Of a stretch of 64,000 nt of DNA, positions 21,055 to 30,750 are shown piece after piece. Positions within the stretch are counted from its first letter, which is position 1; each line of letters begins with the position of its first letter. Position numbers and translations under genes: made by a program. The stretch spans positions 744,001 to 808,000 of the forward strand of contig NZ_CP096980.1 in NCBI RefSeq assembly GCF_002006355.2, in the 5' to 3' direction. This DNA comes from Clostridium felsineum DSM 794 (GTDB taxonomy: Bacteria; Bacillota; Clostridia; Clostridiales; Clostridiaceae). Below the pieces are notes generated by a model, which had not been told where the DNA came from, searched no databases, and saw only the letters and a list, made by a program, of their open reading frames with translations.

Positions 21055-23505
21055 ATGATGTTTGGTAGATTTTCTGAAAGAGCTCAGAAAATGATTTATT
21101 ATGCTCAGGAAGAAGCACAAAATTTTAAACACGGTTATGTTGGAACTGAACATATACTTCTTGGAATTTTAAGTGATGAAGGAGGAAAGGCACAAGCTGT
21201 TCTTTCAAATATGGGAGTTACAATAGAAAATGTAAGAAAATTAATAGAAGAATATGAAGGTTTTGGAGATTCTAATTTATATAAAGAAGAGCCACCACTT
21301 ACACCACGTACTAAAAGACTTTTAGAGATAAGTTTACTCGAAGCAAGAAATTTAAATCATAACTATATAAATCCAGAACATGTTTTGTTAGCGCTCATAA
21401 GAGAAAGTGAAGGAGTAGCTTTTACTATTCTGGGTAATTTAGGAGTGGATTTTGAAAGGCTTAGAAAGGAAATTTTAGATAGCTTATCTGGTAGGGAGGA
21501 AACATCCGGAACAAAATCAAGTTTTAATTCTAATACCTCTTCAACACCAACATTAAATCAGTATGGTACTGATTTAACTCAAATGGCAATAGAAGGTAAA
21601 TTGGATCCGGTTATAGGTAGAGAAAATGAAACTCAAAGGATATTAGAAATATTATGTAGAAGAACTAAAAATAATCCATGTCTTATAGGTGATCCAGGTG
21701 TAGGAAAAACAGCTATAGCAGAAGGGTTAGCACAAAAAATAGTTGAGGGTAATATCCCAGAAATATTAAAGGATAAAAGAGTTATTACATTAGATGTATC
21801 TTCTTTAGTTGCTGGTTCTAAGTACAGAGGAGAATTTGAAGAGAGACTTAAAAAGGTAATGAATGAAATAAAGGAAGCTAAAAATGTAATACTTTTTATT
21901 GATGAAATTCATACTATTATTGGTGCAGGCGGAGCTGAAGGAGCAATTGATGCATCAAATATTTTAAAACCTTCTCTTGCAAGGGGAGAAATTCAATGTA
22001 TTGGTGCAACTACAACAGATGAATATAGAAGATATATTGAGAAGGATGCAGCACTTGAAAGAAGATTTCAACCAGTAGATGTAGGAGAACCTAGTAAAGA
22101 AGAAGCAGTTCAAATACTTGAAGGACTTAGAGATAAATATGAAGCTCATCATGGAGTAAAAATTACTGATGATGCTATAGAAGCAGCAGTGAATCTTTCT
22201 ACAAGATATATAGCAGATAGGTTTTTACCAGATAAGGCTATAGATTTAATAGATGAAGCAGCTTCAAAAGTCAGAATACAAAATCTTACAGCACCACCTG
22301 ATTTGAAAAATCAAGAAGAAGAACTTGAAAAAGCAACTAGAGAAAAATCAGATGCTATAAGACTTCAAGATTTTGAAAAAGCAGCTAAACTTAGAGATAA
22401 AGAAAAGAAGTTAAGAATTGCTATTGAGGAGTTTAAAAAGAGTTGGAAAAGTAAAAATGATAATGATAATGAAAACTATATAGTCACACATAAACAAGTA
22501 GCATCAGTAGTAGCTAAATGGACTAATATACCTGTTGAGAAACTTACAGAAAAAGAATCAGAGAAACTACTTAAACTTGAAGAAATACTTCATAGAAGGG
22601 TTGTAGGTCAGGAAGAGGCTGTTGAATATGTTTCTAGAGCAGTAAGAAGAGCAAGAGTAGGACTTAAGGATCCTAAGAGACCAATTGGTTCATTTATATT
22701 TTTAGGACCAACAGGAGTAGGAAAAACTGAATTATCCAAAGCATTAGCAGAAGCTATGTTTGGAGATGAAAATAGTATTATAAGAATTGATATGTCGGAA
22801 TACATGGAAAAACATACTGTATCTCGTCTTGTTGGTTCACCTCCTGGATATGTTGGGTATGATGAAGGAGGACAACTTACAGAGCAGGTAAGAAGAAAGC
22901 CTTATTCTGTAGTACTCTTTGATGAAATAGAGAAAGCTCATCCAGATGTATTTAATATACTATTACAAATACTTGATGATGGAAGATTAACTGATTCTAA
23001 GGGAAAAACTGTTAGCTTTTCTAATACGATAATAATAATGACTTCTAATGTTGGTGCATCAACAATAAAAAAACAAAAAACTTTAGGGTTTGAAACTGCA
23101 AAAGATGAGAAAAGACAAGAATATGATAAAATGAAGGAAAATATAATAGAAGAACTTAAAAATTCATTTAAGCCTGAGTTTATTAACAGAATAGATGAAA
23201 TAATTGTTTTTCATAAGTTAGAAGAGAAGGATCTTAGACAAATAGTAAAACTTATGCTTCAATCAGTTAAGGAAAGGTTAGAGGAGCAAAATATAAAGAT
23301 AAGTTTTACTCCTAAGGCTGAAGAAGTTCTTGCAGAAAAAGGATTTGACTCTACTTATGGAGCAAGACCTTTAAGGAGAACTATAACAAAGGCTGTTGAA
23401 GATAAGCTTTCAGAAGAAATATTGAAAGGTAAAATAAATAAAAACGATAATATCTCAGTAGATGTAGATCAAGATAAGGAATTGCTATTTACAAAAGGCG
23501 AATAA
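21055..23505 (+). CDS. clpC: ATP-dependent Clp protease ATP-binding subunit ClpC
   Basis: 816 aa. Double Clp_N repeat (about residues 1-145), first AAA+ module with Walker A GDPGVGKT at 212-219, a UVR motif and short middle domain (about 425-460), second AAA+ module with GPTGVGKT at 551-558, and the C-terminal D2 small domain. Unfoldase partner of ClpP, last in the CtsR operon. Two adjacent ATGs (21055, 21058) follow AGGTGAAA; either may be used. Confidence 0.96.
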   Translation: MMFGRFSERAQKMIYYAQEEAQNFKHGYVGTEHILLGILSDEGGKAQAVLSNMGVTIENVRKLIEEYEGFGDSNLYKEEPPLTPRTKRLLEISLLEARNLNHNYINPEHVLLALIRESEGVAFTILGNLGVDFERLRKEILDSLSGREETSGTKSSFNSNTSSTPTLNQYGTDLTQMAIEGKLDPVIGRENETQRILEILCRRTKNNPCLIGDPGVGKTAIAEGLAQKIVEGNIPEILKDKRVITLDVSSLVAGSKYRGEFEERLKKVMNEIKEAKNVILFIDEIHTIIGAGGAEGAIDASNILKPSLARGEIQCIGATTTDEYRRYIEKDAALERRFQPVDVGEPSKEEAVQILEGLRDKYEAHHGVKITDDAIEAAVNLSTRYIADRFLPDKAIDLIDEAASKVRIQNLTAPPDLKNQEEELEKATREKSDAIRLQDFEKAAKLRDKEKKLRIAIEEFKKSWKSKNDNDNENYIVTHKQVASVVAKWTNIPVEKLTEKESEKLLKLEEILHRRVVGQEEAVEYVSRAVRRARVGLKDPKRPIGSFIFLGPTGVGKTELSKALAEAMFGDENSIIRIDMSEYMEKHTVSRLVGSPPGYVGYDEGGQLTEQVRRKPYSVVLFDEIEKAHPDVFNILLQILDDGRLTDSKGKTVSFSNTIIIMTSNVGASTIKKQKTLGFETAKDEKRQEYDKMKENIIEELKNSFKPEFINRIDEIIVFHKLEEKDLRQIVKLMLQSVKERLEEQNIKISFTPKAEEVLAEKGFDSTYGARPLRRTITKAVEDKLSEEILKGKINKNDNISVDVDQDKELLFTKGE

Positions 23506-23519
23506 AATAAATATCTTAG

Positions 23520-23572
23520 TGACAGGTTTTATAGTAAAGTATAATTTTAATATATTTTACTATCACCTGTCA
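23520..23572 (+). terminator. Hairpin after clpC
   Basis: TGACAGGT (23520-23527) pairs with ACCTGTCA (23565-23572), with inner ATAGTAAA/TTTACTAT; followed by a broken T-rich tract. Confidence 0.65.
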
Positions 23573-23626
23573 TTTATTAATTTTTATTTAAATAAGTATT
23601 TTAAGCTATTCTAAATGTTTATTTTA

Positions 23627-23656
23627 CTGACAAATGAGTCAAAAGTATTGTATAAT
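23627..23656 (+). promoter_or_regulatory. Promoter of radA-disA
   Basis: CTGACA (23627-23632), 18 bases, TATAAT (23651-23656), 29 bases before the radA start. Confidence 0.5.
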
Positions 23657-23684
23657 TATTTATGTAGCAATAGGAGTGATTTCA

Positions 23685-25037
23685 ATGAGCAAAATTAAAA
23701 GTTATTTTGTATGTCAGGAATGTGGATATCAGTCAGTAAAATGGCTTGGAAAATGTCCATCTTGTAATAACTGGAATAGCTTTATAGAGGAAGAAAAGGT
23801 AGAAAATAAAAAGACAAGTAAAATAATATTAAATAGTGAACCCAAATGTATAAATAATATAAAATCAGGACAGTATGAAAGATATGATACAAATAATAAA
23901 GAGCTAAATAGAGTACTTGGTGGAGGACTTGTTAAAGGATCAATTACATTAATATCAGGGGCACCTGGTATAGGAAAGTCCACACTCCTTCTACAAATTT
24001 GTCAGGATATAGCAGTGAAATACGGAAAAGTGCTTTATGTTTCAGGAGAAGAGTCTGAAAATCAAATAAAAATGCGTGGAGATAGATTAAAAGTAACCTC
24101 TCCTAATATATATATACTATCAGAAACTAATATGGAAAATATAGAAGAGCATGTCAATAATATAAAGCCTGCCTTTGTTATAATAGATTCAATACAAACA
24201 TTGTATAAAGAACAAATAACTTCTGCTCCAGGCAGTGTTTCTCAAGTTAGAGAATGTGCGAATGATATTATGAGAATAGCCAAAACTAGTAATATACCAT
24301 TTTTTATAGTAGCACATGTAACAAAGCAGGGGGAACTTGCAGGACCAAGAGTATTAGAACATATTGTAGATACGGTGCTTACATTTGAAGGACAAAGAAC
24401 AGAAGAATTTAGGATACTTAGGACAGTTAAAAATCGTTTTGGTACTACAAGTGAAATTGGTGTATTTGAAATGCAAGAAGAAGGACTTAAACAAATATAT
24501 AATCCTTCAGGGCTATTTCTAGAGGAAACAAATTTTAATCAAGAAGGTTCAGTTGTAATAGGCATTATGGAAGGAACAAGACCAATACTTGTTGAGATAC
24601 AAGCGTTAGTTTCAAAAACAAATGCAGTAATGCCAAGAAGAACATCTGTTGGAATTGATAGTTCTAGACTTAATTTAATTTTAGCAGTTCTTGAAAAAAA
24701 GCTTAAAGTTCCATTTTATAATTGTGATGTTTACGTAAATGTAGTAGGCGGATTAAATATTGAAGGAACCTATGGAGATTTAGGATTAGCACTTGCTTTA
24801 ATTTCAAGTGTTAAAGGTAAAAGTATAAAGTTAGATAAGCTGATAGTTATAGGTGAAATTGGATTAACAGGAGAAGTAAGACCAGTATCTTTTTCAGATA
24901 GAATTGTGAATGAAGCGGATAAATTAGGATTTAAAAATGTATTAGTTCCACACAAAAATATTAAAAGTGATAAAAATGTTGCGATAAATACAATAGGTGT
25001 GTCTTATTTAAAGGAAGCTGTAAATAAAGTTTTTTAA
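23685..25037 (+). CDS. radA: DNA repair protein RadA
   Basis: 450 aa. N-terminal zinc finger (Cys10, 13, 24, 27), RecA-like core with Walker A GAPGIGKST at 92-100, the RadA signature KNRFG at 249-253, and a C-terminal Lon-like domain. Acts on branched recombination intermediates. The ATG at 23685 has AGGAGTGAT in front; an in-frame ATG at 23634 overlaps the promoter and would add 17 atypical residues. disA follows almost directly. Confidence 0.95.
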   Translation: MSKIKSYFVCQECGYQSVKWLGKCPSCNNWNSFIEEEKVENKKTSKIILNSEPKCINNIKSGQYERYDTNNKELNRVLGGGLVKGSITLISGAPGIGKSTLLLQICQDIAVKYGKVLYVSGEESENQIKMRGDRLKVTSPNIYILSETNMENIEEHVNNIKPAFVIIDSIQTLYKEQITSAPGSVSQVRECANDIMRIAKTSNIPFFIVAHVTKQGELAGPRVLEHIVDTVLTFEGQRTEEFRILRTVKNRFGTTSEIGVFEMQEEGLKQIYNPSGLFLEETNFNQEGSVVIGIMEGTRPILVEIQALVSKTNAVMPRRTSVGIDSSRLNLILAVLEKKLKVPFYNCDVYVNVVGGLNIEGTYGDLGLALALISSVKGKSIKLDKLIVIGEIGLTGEVRPVSFSDRIVNEADKLGFKNVLVPHKNIKSDKNVAINTIGVSYLKEAVNKVF

Positions 25038-25048
25038 GGGTGATTAAA

Positions 25049-26122
25049 GTGAATGATTTGAGATTGAAAAAAGATAAAAAGCTTCTAGAAATATTAAAAA
25101 TAATGGCTCCAGGTACTGATGTGAGAGAGGGACTTGAGAATATTTTAAGAGCTAAAACGGGAGGATTAGTAGTATTAGGCGATAATGAAGAGGTTATGAA
25201 GTTAAGTGATGGTGGCTTTAAAATTAATTCGGAATATAGTGCATCATATATATATGAACTTGCTAAAATGGATGGAGCAATAATTTTAAGTAGTGATTTA
25301 AGAAAAATAGTAAGAGCCAATGTGCAGTTGGTACCAGATTCATCTATACCTACATTTGAAACCGGAACTAGGCATAGGACAGCACATAGGGTTGCAAAAC
25401 AGACAGGAAATGTTGTTGTGGCAATATCACAAAGAAGAAATGTAATAACTATTTATAAAGATGATATAAAATATATTTTACGTGATAGTAGTGTTATACT
25501 TGCAAGAGCTAATCAAGCAATTCAAACGTTGGAGAAATATGTTGCGGTTTTAGATAGGGTTATAGGAAATTTAAACTTACTGGAATTTGAAGATTTATGT
25601 ACACTTCATGATGTTGTAGTGGCAATTCAGAGAACTGAAATGGTAATGAGGGTAGTAACCGAAATAGATAGATATATATGTGAATTAGGCAATGAAGGAA
25701 GACTTATATCTATGCAATTAAACGAGCTTGTAAAAAATGTTGAGCAAGATGGAATGCTTATAATAAGAGATTACTGTCAAAATGAATTAAATTATAATAA
25801 GGTATGTGAAATAGTACAAAGTATGTCTTCAGAAGAGTTTTTAAATAGTGAGGTCATTTCGAAAGTAATGGGTTATGGAGATGTTCCTTTAATAGATACA
25901 CTGATATCTCCTAGAGGGTATAGAATGACAAGTAAGATACCTAGAATACCTTTTATTGTTATAGAAAATCTTGTTAAAAATTTCAAAGAACTAAAAAAAA
26001 TATTAGAGGCATCACATGAAGAACTTGACAAAGTTGAAGGAATTGGTGAAGCTAGAGCAAGGGCTATAAAAAGTGGGCTTAGGAAATTAAAAGAGCAAAC
26101 TATAATTAGTAAACAATTGTAG
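25049..26122 (+). CDS. disA: DNA-integrity scanning diadenylate cyclase DisA
   Basis: 357 aa from GTG 25049, the usual length. Makes c-di-AMP from two ATP. N-terminal DAC domain with DGA at 75-77 and RHR at 108-110; a C-terminal helix-hairpin-helix domain (VEGIGEARARAIKSGL) binds branched DNA. The GTG is placed by AAGGGTG (25036-25042). Coupled with radA as in other Firmicutes, where RadA modulates DisA. Confidence 0.94.
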   Translation: MNDLRLKKDKKLLEILKIMAPGTDVREGLENILRAKTGGLVVLGDNEEVMKLSDGGFKINSEYSASYIYELAKMDGAIILSSDLRKIVRANVQLVPDSSIPTFETGTRHRTAHRVAKQTGNVVVAISQRRNVITIYKDDIKYILRDSSVILARANQAIQTLEKYVAVLDRVIGNLNLLEFEDLCTLHDVVVAIQRTEMVMRVVTEIDRYICELGNEGRLISMQLNELVKNVEQDGMLIIRDYCQNELNYNKVCEIVQSMSSEEFLNSEVISKVMGYGDVPLIDTLISPRGYRMTSKIPRIPFIVIENLVKNFKELKKILEASHEELDKVEGIGEARARAIKSGLRKLKEQTIISKQL

Positions 26123-26126
26123 GAAG

Positions 26127-26154
26127 TAGAGTTATACAATATTGTATAACTCTA
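26127..26154. repeat. 28-bp perfect palindrome between convergent genes
   Basis: Each arm is TAGAGTTATACAAT or its complement, with no central loop and no U-tract on either side. It lies between disA (+) and the MazG-like gene (-). It could be a Rho-independent end without a U-tract, or a protein-binding site. Confidence 0.7.
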
Positions 26155-26158
26155 TATA

Positions 26159-26557
26159 TTATCGTAGATTAAATTTTCCTAAAGTATCTATTTTATCATA
26201 TTCTTTAAGTAGTATATCGTATAGATTTATATCGAGAGTATTACAAAGAGCAGATAAATAAAACAAATTATTTCCAATTTCATTCATTAAAACATCTCTA
26301 CAGTTTTCGCATAATTTTCCTCTAACATGAGTTTTTAAGCTATTTTTCAAAGCTTTAATGTCAGATAAATCTTCTGGTAATTGCTGCTTTTTTGCATTTA
26401 TTTCTATGCATCCACATCTAGTTGCGGATTTTACTATAGCTCTATTAATTCTACCTTGCGATTCTTGAAGTTTAGAAAGTATATCTAATAAACTTGAATG
26501 TCTTATTAATGATTCTTCTACTAAATTTTGAAATTCATCAAAAATTACATCTTGCAT
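26159..26557 (-). CDS. Conserved MazG-like small protein
   Basis: 132 aa from the ATG at 26557, which AAGGAG serves at 9 bases; upstream ATGs overlap that site. Helical. The middle has two cysteine clusters (TRCGCIEI and LCENCRD). The C-terminal third, NEIGNNLFYLSALCNTLDINLYDILLKEYDKI, resembles the last helices of MazG-type nucleotide pyrophosphohydrolases. Proteins like this occur near disA and ispD in clostridia as far as I recall. Catalytic acidic residues typical of MazG are not all visible, so activity is uncertain. Confidence 0.72.
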   Translation of the reverse strand: MQDVIFDEFQNLVEESLIRHSSLLDILSKLQESQGRINRAIVKSATRCGCIEINAKKQQLPEDLSDIKALKNSLKTHVRGKLCENCRDVLMNEIGNNLFYLSALCNTLDINLYDILLKEYDKIDTLGKFNLR

Positions 26558-26687
26558 TTTATTCATCTCCTTGAACATATTTGTAATATGTATTAAGTAA
26601 TTGTAAAAGTTTCTGGAAGATTTTTATAAGCTTCTGTTAGTTCATTTTAATGTTTTTGAAATTTTATATAGAAAACTGTTGAGTTTT

Positions 26688-26748
26688 TATATAAAGTATC
26701 AAAAGCAAATACGTTTTAGTGCCCTTTTGATTTATTTCACTTTATATA
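26688..26748. repeat. Two-part inverted repeat in the gap before the PIN/TRAM gene
   Basis: Outer arms TATATAAAGT (26688-26697) and ACTTTATATA (26739-26748); inner arms ATCAAAAG (26698-26705) and CTTTTGAT (26724-26731). No U-tract follows. Apart from this and the promoter at 26809, the 390-base gap shows nothing I can identify. Confidence 0.5.
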
Positions 26749-26808
26749 TTAAAACAATATTTAATTAAATAATAGGGGGATAAATATTTGAAAATATTGT
26801 AAACAACC

Positions 26809-26837
26809 TTGATATCTTTGTAGTTTTACCGTATACT
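26809..26837 (+). promoter_or_regulatory. Promoter of the PIN/TRAM gene and ispD
   Basis: TTGATA (26809-26814), 17 bases, TATACT (26832-26837); leaves a leader of about 100 bases. Confidence 0.6.
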
Positions 26838-26946
26838 TTATTGTTGAAAGCATATAAAATTTATTTTACATTAAATCGAGAAAAATTACATTTTTTAGAA
26901 TTAAATTTATAAAATTGCCAATAATTAATAAAGGAGGTGGCTTAAA

Positions 26947-28044
26947 TTGCTAAAAAAAATATTGAGAGGACTTTTTACAGTTATAGGATTGGTTTTGGGA
27001 TATCTATTGGCCAGTATAATATTAAGAGGTAATTATTTTTCTCAGCTTAGAAATAATGATGTTGAAAAAATAATTTTTATAGTATTTTGTGTTTTGGTAT
27101 TAGGTATAATATTTTTTATAATATCCCCATGGATTAATTCTTTAATATTAAAACTTATGGACTATTTAGAGAGAACTATACAGAAGATACCAGTTTCTGA
27201 GGTCTTATTTGGAACAGGGGGTGCCATAATAGGACTTATAATTGCTTCTCTGTTAGCAAGTTCACTTAATAGAATATCATCGGGTGCATTTGCATATATA
27301 TTTACGATAATATTTATCATTGTTAATATAATAATGGCTGTTTTTGGTGCAGATGTAGCTATAAAAAAGAGAGAAGAGTTAATAAATTTATTTTACAACT
27401 TGAGAAAATCTGGAGTTGGGAAAGAAAAGAAAAGCAAAGGTGTTTCTAAAGGAAGTCCTAAGATTTTAGATACTTCTGTTATAATTGATGGAAGAATATT
27501 TGATATATGTCAAACTGATTTTATTGAAGGTACTCTTATAATACCAGGATTTGTACTTAAGGAATTAAGGCATATTGCAGATTCATCAGATGGACTTAAG
27601 AGAAATCGTGGAAGAAGAGGTCTTGATATACTAAATAAAATTCAAAAAGAACTTAATATAGAAGTTAAAATATATGATAAAGATTTTCCTGATATACAGG
27701 AGGTCGATCTTAAACTTTTAAAGTTGGCCGAGGTAATGAAAGGAAAAGTAATAACAAATGATTACAATTTAAATAAGGTTGCAGAATTTCAGGGGGTTCC
27801 TGTACTTAATATAAATGAACTTGCAAATGCAGTTAAACCAGTGGTACTTCCAGGAGAGGAAATGACTATACAAATAATTAAAGATGGAAAAGAGTCAGGA
27901 CAAGGAATAGGATACCTTGATGATGGAACTATGATAGTTGTAGAAGGTGGAAGAAGTCATATAGGAGAAACTAGAGAAGTTACAGTCACATCAGTTCTTC
28001 AAACTGCAGCTGGTAGAATGATATTTGCTAGACAGAAGAATTAA
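26947..28044 (+). CDS. Membrane-anchored PIN and TRAM domain protein (YacL family)
   Basis: 365 aa. Four N-terminal transmembrane segments (about residues 8-28, 35-60, 80-105, 112-135), then a PIN nuclease domain starting DTSVIIDGRIFD at Asp175, and a C-terminal TRAM RNA-binding domain (GYLDDGTMIVVEGG). Probably a membrane-associated ribonuclease; its substrate is unknown. The start is TTG behind an ideal AAAGGAGGTGG. ispD follows after 23 bases, a conserved Firmicute pairing. Confidence 0.9.
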   Translation: MLKKILRGLFTVIGLVLGYLLASIILRGNYFSQLRNNDVEKIIFIVFCVLVLGIIFFIISPWINSLILKLMDYLERTIQKIPVSEVLFGTGGAIIGLIIASLLASSLNRISSGAFAYIFTIIFIIVNIIMAVFGADVAIKKREELINLFYNLRKSGVGKEKKSKGVSKGSPKILDTSVIIDGRIFDICQTDFIEGTLIIPGFVLKELRHIADSSDGLKRNRGRRGLDILNKIQKELNIEVKIYDKDFPDIQEVDLKLLKLAEVMKGKVITNDYNLNKVAEFQGVPVLNINELANAVKPVVLPGEEMTIQIIKDGKESGQGIGYLDDGTMIVVEGGRSHIGETREVTVTSVLQTAAGRMIFARQKN

Positions 28045-28067
28045 TAGAGACAAGGGGTTAATAACTA

Positions 28068-28748
28068 ATGAACTGTGCAATTATAATGGCAGCTGGTAAA
28101 GGTAGTAGGATGAAGGTAAATAAAAATAAGCAATTTATTCTTATCGAAGGTAAGCCAATTTTAGCATATACAATAGAAAAATTTGAAAATAGTCCTTTAA
28201 TTGATGAAATAGTTGTTGTAGCAGCAGAAGATGAAATAAATTTTTGTATGCAAGAAATAGTTTCTAAATATGGTTATACTAAAGTTAAGAATATAGTTTC
28301 TGGAGGTACTGAAAGACAACAATCAGTACTAAGAGGCCTTAAAGCAGCTAAAAAAGCTAATATTGTATTAATACATGATGGTGCAAGACCATTTGTAGAT
28401 AATGAAATTATAGAAGCTGGAATAAAATATGCCGATATATATGGTGGAGCAGCATGTGGTGTTGAACCGAAGGATACTATAAAATTGAAAAGTGATAATG
28501 GATTTTCTGAAAAAACATTTGATAGAAGTAAGCTTTTTTGTGTTCAAACGCCACAATGCTTTAAGTATGATTTAATATTAAAAGCTCATCTAGAGGCAGA
28601 AAAGAAAGAAATTTTAGCCACAGATGATACAATGATATTTGAGATGGCTGGAAATAAAGTGTACCTTTATAATGGAAGTTATGAAAATATAAAAATTACC
28701 ACACCAGATGATTTATATGCAGCAGAAATATTATTGAATAAGAAATGA
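28068..28748 (+). CDS. ispD: 2-C-methyl-D-erythritol 4-phosphate cytidylyltransferase
   Basis: 226 aa. MEP-pathway enzyme forming CDP-methylerythritol for isoprenoid synthesis. N-terminal nucleotide-binding AAGKGSRM (residues 8-15), IHDGARPFV, and C-terminal TPDDLYAAE are all family marks. ATG with AAGGGGTT. Confidence 0.95.
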   Translation: MNCAIIMAAGKGSRMKVNKNKQFILIEGKPILAYTIEKFENSPLIDEIVVVAAEDEINFCMQEIVSKYGYTKVKNIVSGGTERQQSVLRGLKAAKKANIVLIHDGARPFVDNEIIEAGIKYADIYGGAACGVEPKDTIKLKSDNGFSEKTFDRSKLFCVQTPQCFKYDLILKAHLEAEKKEILATDDTMIFEMAGNKVYLYNGSYENIKITTPDDLYAAEILLNKK

Positions 28749-28749
28749 T

Positions 28750-28802
28750 AAAAATAGGTATCACAATGTTAAAGTTTAGAACACATTATGATACCTATTT
28801 TT
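28750..28802. terminator. Bidirectional terminator between ispD and oppF
   Basis: Long hairpin with arms AAAAATAGGTATCA (28750-28763) and TGATACCTATTTTT (28789-28802), further paired inward; A- and T-runs serve both converging genes. Confidence 0.88.
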
Positions 28803-28803
28803 A

Positions 28804-29769
28804 TTAAGTTAGATGACAAGCAACTTGATGGGTTGGTGATAAATATTTTAATTTTGGTGTAGTCTCTCTACAAATATGATTAGCGTATGGGCAGCGTGTA
28901 TGGAATCTACAACCGGAAGGTGGATCTGTAGGACTTGGAATATTACCTTTAAGAAGTATTCTATTTCTTTTTATTGTTGGATCAGGAATAGGTATAGCAG
29001 ATATTAGAGCTTTAGTATATGGATGTTTTGGATAACTGAATAGTTCTTCACGTGAAGCTAATTCAACTATAACCCCTAAATACATAATTGCAATTCTATC
29101 ACATAAATGTTCTACAACACTTAAATCATGAGATATAAATAAGTATGATAATCTCTTTTTCTGCCTTAAATCACTAAATAGATTTATAATTTGCGCTTGA
29201 ATAGATACATCTAAAGCAGAAACAGGTTCGTCTGCTACTATGAAGTCTGGATTTAAAGCCATAGCACGTGCAATTACTATACGTTGCCGTTGGCCACCAG
29301 AAAATTCATGAGGAAATCTATTTGCATAGGTTGCATTTAAGCCACATAATTCAAGGAAGTACTTTACTTTATCCTTTACATTATTTTTGGTAGCTAAATT
29401 ATGTTCAAGTAGAGCTTCACCTATAGCAGTACCTATTTCCATACGTGGATTTAACGAACTATAAGGATCTTGAAAAATGTATTGAGCTTTTATACGGATT
29501 TTTCTAAGGTCTCGTTTTGAAAGGGAGTATACATCAATATCGTTAAAATTCACTTCACCAGAAGTTTTGTCAGTCATTCTTAAAATAGTCTGACCAAGTG
29601 TTGTTTTTCCACTACCTGATTCACCAACTAAACCAAAAGCTTCTCCTTTATTAATATGAAAACTTATTCCATCAACAGCTTTTACATAGCTTTTAGTTTT
29701 ACCTAAAAATCCTTGTGTTACGGGAAAATATTTTTTTAAATCTGTTACTTCCAGTAGTTTATTATTCAT
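28804..29769 (-). CDS. oppF: Oligopeptide ABC transporter ATP-binding protein OppF
   Basis: 321 aa. Walker A GESGSGKTT, signature FSGGQRQRI, Walker B FIVADEPVSALD, and the OppD/F C-terminal region ending in a cysteine-rich segment (GCRFHTRCPYANHIC) that may hold an iron-sulfur cluster. Energises peptide uptake with OppD. ATG behind AAAGGAGAC, overlapping the oppD stop by 8 bases. Last gene of oppABCDF. Confidence 0.94.
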   Translation of the reverse strand: MNNKLLEVTDLKKYFPVTQGFLGKTKSYVKAVDGISFHINKGEAFGLVGESGSGKTTLGQTILRMTDKTSGEVNFNDIDVYSLSKRDLRKIRIKAQYIFQDPYSSLNPRMEIGTAIGEALLEHNLATKNNVKDKVKYFLELCGLNATYANRFPHEFSGGQRQRIVIARAMALNPDFIVADEPVSALDVSIQAQIINLFSDLRQKKRLSYLFISHDLSVVEHLCDRIAIMYLGVIVELASREELFSYPKHPYTKALISAIPIPDPTIKRNRILLKGNIPSPTDPPSGCRFHTRCPYANHICRETTPKLKYLSPTHQVACHLT

Positions 29770-30745
29770 TTATGTCTCCTTTCTCGTAAAGCCAACATGC
29801 GGTTTTATGGTTACCATGATTTAAAGTAACGTTTGGTGATTTTTTTCTACATATATCTTTACAGTATTCACACCTCTCGTTGAAATAACAGGATTCATTA
29901 AGTTTCGATAAATCTGGAACAGAGCCTTTTATAGGGTAAAGTCTATCATTATGTTGACCTATAATTGGTCTTGAATTTAAAAGTCCTTTTGTATAAGGAT
30001 GCATAGGATTCTTAAATAGCTCAACAACTGGAGCTTCTTCAACTATTTTTCCAGCATACATTACAATTACGTAGTCCGCTATTTCAGCAACAACTCCAAG
30101 ATCATGAGTAATAAATAAAATTGAGGTATTTAATTCTAATTTGAGTTTTTGAAGTAAATCTAAAATTTGTGCTTGAATAGTTACATCAAGAGCAGTAGTA
30201 GGTTCATCCGCAATTAAAAGTTTTGGGTTTGAACTTAGAGCAATAGCAATCATAATTCTCTGGAGCATGCCTCCACTTAATTGGTGGGGATAAGCTTTTA
30301 TAATATCTTCAGCCCTTGGAATTCCAACGGTATTAATTAATTCTATAGCTTTTTTATAAGCTTCTTTTTTGTTTATTAATTCGTGTTCAAGAAGTATTTC
30401 TATTAATTGCGAACCTATAGTAAAAACAGGATTTAAGGAAGTCATAGGTTCTTGAAATATCATGGAAATTTCCTTTCCTCTTAAATTTTGAAAATCATTT
30501 TTAGATAATTTTAAAAGATCCGTTTCATTGTACAAAATTTCTCCGGCTACAATCCTTCCAGGGTCGTTTATAAGACCCATGATAGAAAGAGAAGTAACAC
30601 TTTTGCCACAGCCAGATTCTCCAACAATACATACAGTTTCACCTTTTTTTATAGAAAAGCTAACATCATCTACAGCTTTTGTTACTTCATTATCACCATA
30701 AAAATAAGTTTTTAAATTATTGACGTTTAATAAGTCTTCTTTCAT
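29762..30745 (-). CDS. oppD: Oligopeptide ABC transporter ATP-binding protein OppD
   Basis: 327 aa. Walker A GESGCGKS, signature LSGGMLQRI, Walker B LLIADEPTTALD, C-terminal cysteine-rich segment (CYFNERCEYCKDIC). Pairs with OppF. The ribosome-binding site is weak (AAAGGT), and the start lies five bases after oppC. Confidence 0.94.
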   Translation of the reverse strand: MKEDLLNVNNLKTYFYGDNEVTKAVDDVSFSIKKGETVCIVGESGCGKSVTSLSIMGLINDPGRIVAGEILYNETDLLKLSKNDFQNLRGKEISMIFQEPMTSLNPVFTIGSQLIEILLEHELINKKEAYKKAIELINTVGIPRAEDIIKAYPHQLSGGMLQRIMIAIALSSNPKLLIADEPTTALDVTIQAQILDLLQKLKLELNTSILFITHDLGVVAEIADYVIVMYAGKIVEEAPVVELFKNPMHPYTKGLLNSRPIIGQHNDRLYPIKGSVPDLSKLNESCYFNERCEYCKDICRKKSPNVTLNHGNHKTACWLYEKGDINE

Positions 30746-30750
30746 AATTA

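Noticed and set aside
23636..23645. AGTCAAA near the radA promoter as a CtsR half-site
   Set aside because: Only one heptad; CtsR needs two tandem heptads as found before ctsR.
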